Positions 8,591 through 10,487 of a stretch of DNA of 10,487 nt are shown here, one piece after another; position 1 is the stretch's first letter, and every line of letters starts with the position of its first letter. Location of the stretch: positions 1-10,487 of the forward strand of contig DATFVC010000014.1 of assembly GCA_035260485.1 (NCBI GenBank), given 5' to 3'. The position numbers and the translations under genes were made by a program. The DNA is from VRUE01 sp035260485 (GTDB lineage: Bacteria; Actinomycetota; Thermoleophilia; Solirubrobacterales; 70-9). Under the pieces are notes generated by a model that worked only from the letters and a program-made list of their open reading frames with translations, was not told the origin of the DNA and did no database searches.

Positions 8591-8610
8591 GTCGCTTGAC
8601 ACAAGCTCTG
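8568..8610. repeat. Nested inverted repeats over the transposase promoter
   Basis: CTTGACA occurs at 8568-8574 and 8595-8601, and its complement TGTCAAG at 8585-8591, giving two perfect 7-bp dyads (10-nt and 3-nt spacers) that share the middle copy. GCGAC/GTCGC (8577-8581, 8591-8595) and CAGAGC/GCTCTG (8573-8578, 8605-8610) add further pairing. This may be the element's terminus plus an operator. Confidence 0.5.
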
Positions 8611-8658
8611 TTTTCGGTCATTCAGGGAAACCGAGCAAAAGCCCTAGATACCGCCCTG

Positions 8659-8682
8659 CAATTTGGCTGTTCAGCCAAATTG
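8659..8682. repeat. 24-nt palindrome, 11-bp perfect arms
   Basis: CAATTTGGCTG (8659-8669) is separated by TT from its exact complement CAGCCAAATTG (8672-8682). It ends 28 bases before the -10-like box of the gene at 8724, where an operator or a leader hairpin would lie. The central TT is the only break in symmetry. AT content is higher than in the surroundings. Confidence 0.7.
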
Positions 8683-8710
8683 GGTCGGGCGAGAGAGGGA
8701 AAAGCGTATG

Positions 8711-8716
8711 TAGTAT
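8711..8716 (+). promoter_or_regulatory. -10 box TAGTAT before the 122-aa gene
   Basis: TAGTAT matches TANNNT and lies 7 nt before the ATG at 8724, which has no Shine-Dalgarno, so leaderless transcription is likely. No clear -35 is seen, which would fit a promoter needing an activator bound at the palindrome. Confidence 0.45.
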
Positions 8717-8723
8717 TGATCTC

Positions 8724-9092
8724 ATGGCGCAGGAGCTGTACGACCAGGAGCTTGACTTTTCATGGGTTGAGCACGTTCGCCACACCCCCGCGAGGGGCGC
8801 GGCCAGCGAGCAGCGAGCAACTGAGTGGCACGCTCCGTCTTTTGTCTGCAAACGCGATCTTCCCTCGCGCCGTCGCTCCTTCATCGTTGGAATTGGCAGC
8901 GCTCTTGACTTCCTAGGCACGGTCCGCCTGTGGAATGGGACGACCCTCTACCGAATCCGGGAGTTGCCGCCGAACCGGGCCAACGCGCTTGCGATATACA
9001 GCGACTGGTGCGCCATTGGCGAAGATCTGCATGGGGCTGTCCGTAACTTTGAACGTACCGAGTTAGAGCACGTAGAGCTTCATACGCAGTAG
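8724..9092 (+). CDS. 122-aa protein, unknown family
   Basis: I do not recognise this protein. The frame is open from 8535, but the codons before 8724 run through the transposase promoter and the palindrome, and the TAGTAT box favours the ATG at 8724. The product is soluble with mixed composition. It has a segment HAPSFVCKRDLPSRRRSFIVGIGS and on to about residue 60, a beta-like TVRLWNGTTLYRIREL (65-80), and a C-terminal helix with HGAVRNFERTELEHVE at about 103-118. It has no membrane helix, signal or catalytic motif that I can name. It begins a same-strand run with the DUF2335 gene (12-base gap) and the Rx4H protein. Confidence 0.6.
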   Translation: MAQELYDQELDFSWVEHVRHTPARGAASEQRATEWHAPSFVCKRDLPSRRRSFIVGIGSALDFLGTVRLWNGTTLYRIRELPPNRANALAIYSDWCAIGEDLHGAVRNFERTELEHVELHTQ

Positions 9093-9104
9093 GTTTCCGC
9101 ATGC

Positions 9105-9509
9105 ATGGAGGGAGATCTCACCCCAAGGGGAGCCACGCCTGAGCCGCGACAGCCTCCGGGGGCTGAGCCGGATACGGCTGAGCGGATCGTCGCTGGCCAG
9201 TGGTCTGGACCCCTCCCACCCCCAGCAGCCCTAGAGCAATTTGAGCGTTCGGCCCCTGGTGCTGCCGACCGCATTCTCGGAATGGCCGAACGCGAGGAGG
9301 ATCATCGACACGGCCAGGAGCAAGCGATGCTGCGCTCCGACGCCCAGGCCCGCTCTCGTGGGCAGTGGATGGCCTTCCTCGTCGCCCTCGTGATCATCGT
9401 TGGCGGAATCTGGCTGATCTATAAGGGCAAACAGTGGGAGGGACTTGTCGCGGTCTTGACCCCATTGGCGACCATTATCGGAGTCTTCATTTACTCGACC
9501 AGCGACTAG
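9105..9509 (+). CDS. DUF2335 two-helix membrane protein
   Basis: A 134-aa protein of the DUF2335 family. A proline-rich N-terminus (1-30) is followed by the family block SGPLPPPAALEQFERSAPG (34-52), then AADRILGMAEREEDHRHGQ (53-71). Two hydrophobic helices form the C-terminus (about 88-106 and 112-131) with a short K-G-K-Q-W turn, so both ends are probably cytoplasmic. The family is frequent in accessory and prophage-like DNA and has no established function that I know of. The ATG at 9105 has no Shine-Dalgarno in front. The gene starts 12 bases after the 122-aa gene and ends 37 bases before the next, so an operon is likely. Confidence 0.85.
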   Translation: MEGDLTPRGATPEPRQPPGAEPDTAERIVAGQWSGPLPPPAALEQFERSAPGAADRILGMAEREEDHRHGQEQAMLRSDAQARSRGQWMAFLVALVIIVGGIWLIYKGKQWEGLVAVLTPLATIIGVFIYSTSD

Positions 9510-9546
9510 ACCCGCCAGCCGTACCGCAGCTCAGACCGAGTTCACG

Positions 9547-10351
9547 GTGGAACTAGACGGGCCAAAATCCAAGCTCGGATGGGCACTCAAAAAGCTGGAA
9601 GCCCTCGATGGGGAGTGTGACGCCATCGCGGAAGCGGAGCTTTTTCGTGTCGTTCCTGAGTTCGATGATGAGACCAGAAGCCACGTCATGCGCTTCCGTG
9701 TCCAAGCTGATGCCTTCCCACGGCACCTCGGTCTGGTCGTCGGAGATCTCGTCCACAACGCTCGCTCTGCCCTTGATCACGCCGCGTGGCTTCTGGCCTG
9801 CCGCTCGAACCCGGTCGATGAACTCTGGAAGCCAAGCATCGCTTGGAAGATCGCGTTCCCTGTCACCCGAGATAGTGGGCGCTTCAAAACCCACCGGGCT
9901 CTTCCGTTCTTCGCTGAGGATGCAAGAACAGTCTTGGAGTCTTTGCAGCCTTACCAGGGAGGGGACACGCCTGAGGCCATCGGTCGGCTTGACGAGCTGT
10001 GGAATATCGACAAGCACCGCGTCGTCCACGGGAGCCTGGCCCATCTCGATATGTCCGGGGTCAAGTCGTCGCGCCGGTCTGTTCGCCCGAGACCTGATTG
10101 GCGATCTTCCCGAGACGATCTGGTATCCCCTTCCCGAGAGCATGGAAGACGGCGCACCGGTCGCGACGCTGCGGTTCCGCGATGGCCTCGGACCGCCCCA
10201 AGTCAAAGTGGAAGTGGAGGGCGAGCCTTCCGCTGAAATAGCGTTCGGCAGCGGTTCCTTCACGATTACCCCCGGCGGCCTCGCCGGTCTGCTTGAGCAC
10301 ACCGCCCGTGCGCTCGCCGCCATCGGCGCGCTCCCCAACGCACCGCCCTGA
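9547..10351 (+). pseudogene. Rx4H (HEPN-like motif) protein, frameshifted
   Basis: A conserved-looking protein of 267 aa when repaired. The GTG at 9547 opens a frame that reads sensibly to residue 171, including HLGLVVGDLVHNARSALDH (60-78) and LDELWNIDKHRVVHG (148-162). The sense then continues in the +1 frame from 10061, through GLFARDLIGDLPETIWYPL, DGAPVATLRF and VKVEVEGEPSAEIAFG, to a TGA at 10351. The break falls at a GGGG run (10057-10060); one G fewer restores a single frame. R73-S-A-L-D-H78 matches the Rx4-6H pattern of HEPN ribonucleases, but the family is unassigned and this may be coincidence. Left uncorrected, the first frame would end at 10236 in an arginine-rich nonsense tail. 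It lies just before an IS481 end. Confidence 0.7.
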
Positions 10352-10357
10352 GCTAGC

Positions 10358-10487
10358 TGTAGCTACTCAGGACGTTGTTCCAACTCGGCAAGCCGAGTGG
10401 CGGGCGCCTTGTGGCCGAGGGAGCCGTGTCGTCGGTTGAAGTTGTAGTGGGTCAGCCAGCCACAAAGGGCTGCGGTTCGCTCAGCTG
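10358..10487 (-). mobile_element. IS481-type element, 3' end only
   Basis: The end of an IS481-type element enters here and runs off the right edge. The inward sequence starting near 10358 reads TGTAGCTACTCAGG, which has the TGT start common at ends of IS3/IS481 elements. The insertion lies about 6 bases after the stop of the preceding gene. The other end and the target duplication are outside the window. Confidence 0.6.
10363..10487 (-). CDS. IS481-type transposase, C-terminal 40 residues (partial)
   Basis: The minus strand encodes the last 40 residues of a DDE integrase-type transposase, open to the window edge and ending at the TAG at 10363-10365. It contains WLTHYNFNRRHGSLGHKAP (10-28) and TRLAELEQ (30-37). 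The YNF-RRPHGSLG-type block, followed by a P-x-TRL segment, is the usual C-terminus of IS481 transposases. In that block the usual RP is replaced by RR. The catalytic residues lie outside the window. Confidence 0.82.
   Translation of the reverse strand, partial: AERTAALCGWLTHYNFNRRHGSLGHKAPATRLAELEQRPE

Larger units (their letters stand above)
7302..8604 (-). mobile_element. IS1595-type element (boundaries tentative)
   Basis: The core is a frameshifted IS1595-type transposase with an HTH gene coupled to it. Candidate imperfect terminal repeats are TTCAGTCAAGAGAC (7302-7315) and, read inward on the minus strand, TTGTGTCAAGCGAC (complement of 8591-8604), identical at 11 of 14 positions. Just outside, CTCTGT occurs on both sides (7291-7296 and 8606-8611), but its offset from the repeats differs on the two sides, so it is not a clean target duplication. 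The element would be about 1.3 kb. The transposase identity is strong; the limits are weak. Confidence 0.4.

Noticed and set aside
8535..8723. N-terminal extension of the 122-aa protein to an ATG at 8535
   Set aside because: It would code through the transposase start, its promoter and the palindrome; the -10 box before 8724 gives a simpler start.
9553..10338. 261-aa minus-strand frame that runs unbroken across the frameshift near 10060
   Set aside because: The plus-strand protein has coherent motifs on both sides of the break, and the minus product shows no recognisable domain. The absence of a break on this strand is noted, but does not outweigh that.

Overview
The window looks like actinobacterial chromosome, probably class Thermoleophilia (Solirubrobacterales-like). 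This is inferred from high-GC coding style, several genes with a TANNNT -10 box placed 6-7 nt before the ATG (leaderless transcription), and gene types such as the small membrane protein ending in an acidic EEEFEYTSTT-like tail. No species-level marker is visible.

Positions 1-5602 are ordinary core-type chromosome, all on the plus strand. An Hsp20 small heat-shock protein overlaps the start of a full-length Lon protease by one base, so they form a protein quality-control pair. A polytopic GT39-type glycosyltransferase follows 6 bases later, then a one-pass membrane protein with its own ribosome binding site, a GC-rich hairpin, and a TetR regulator with a leaderless promoter.

Positions 5603-10487 are accessory sequence with small genes on both strands. 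The order is: a regulatory leader with several dyads; a 95-aa protein and an XRE regulator in tandem (plus); a Panacea/DUF4065 antitoxin-like gene with a downstream 147-aa partner that may be a RelE-fold toxin (minus); a 54-aa basic ORF (plus); a frameshifted IS1595-type transposase whose stop codon overlaps the start of a 70-aa HTH protein (minus); an unrecognised 122-aa protein, a DUF2335 two-helix membrane protein and a frameshifted protein with an Rx4H motif (plus); and the 3' end of an IS481-type transposase (minus) running off the window.

The Lon protease degrades antitoxins in many bacteria, so its presence 4 kb from a candidate toxin-antitoxin pair is suggestive, but nothing in the sequence links them. 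The most interesting items are the Panacea pair, the transposase-HTH coupling, the 8724-10351 gene cluster with the Rx4H protein, and a near-perfect 24-nt palindrome upstream of that cluster. Both frameshifts (near 8012 and 10060) could be real inactivation or base-calling errors.
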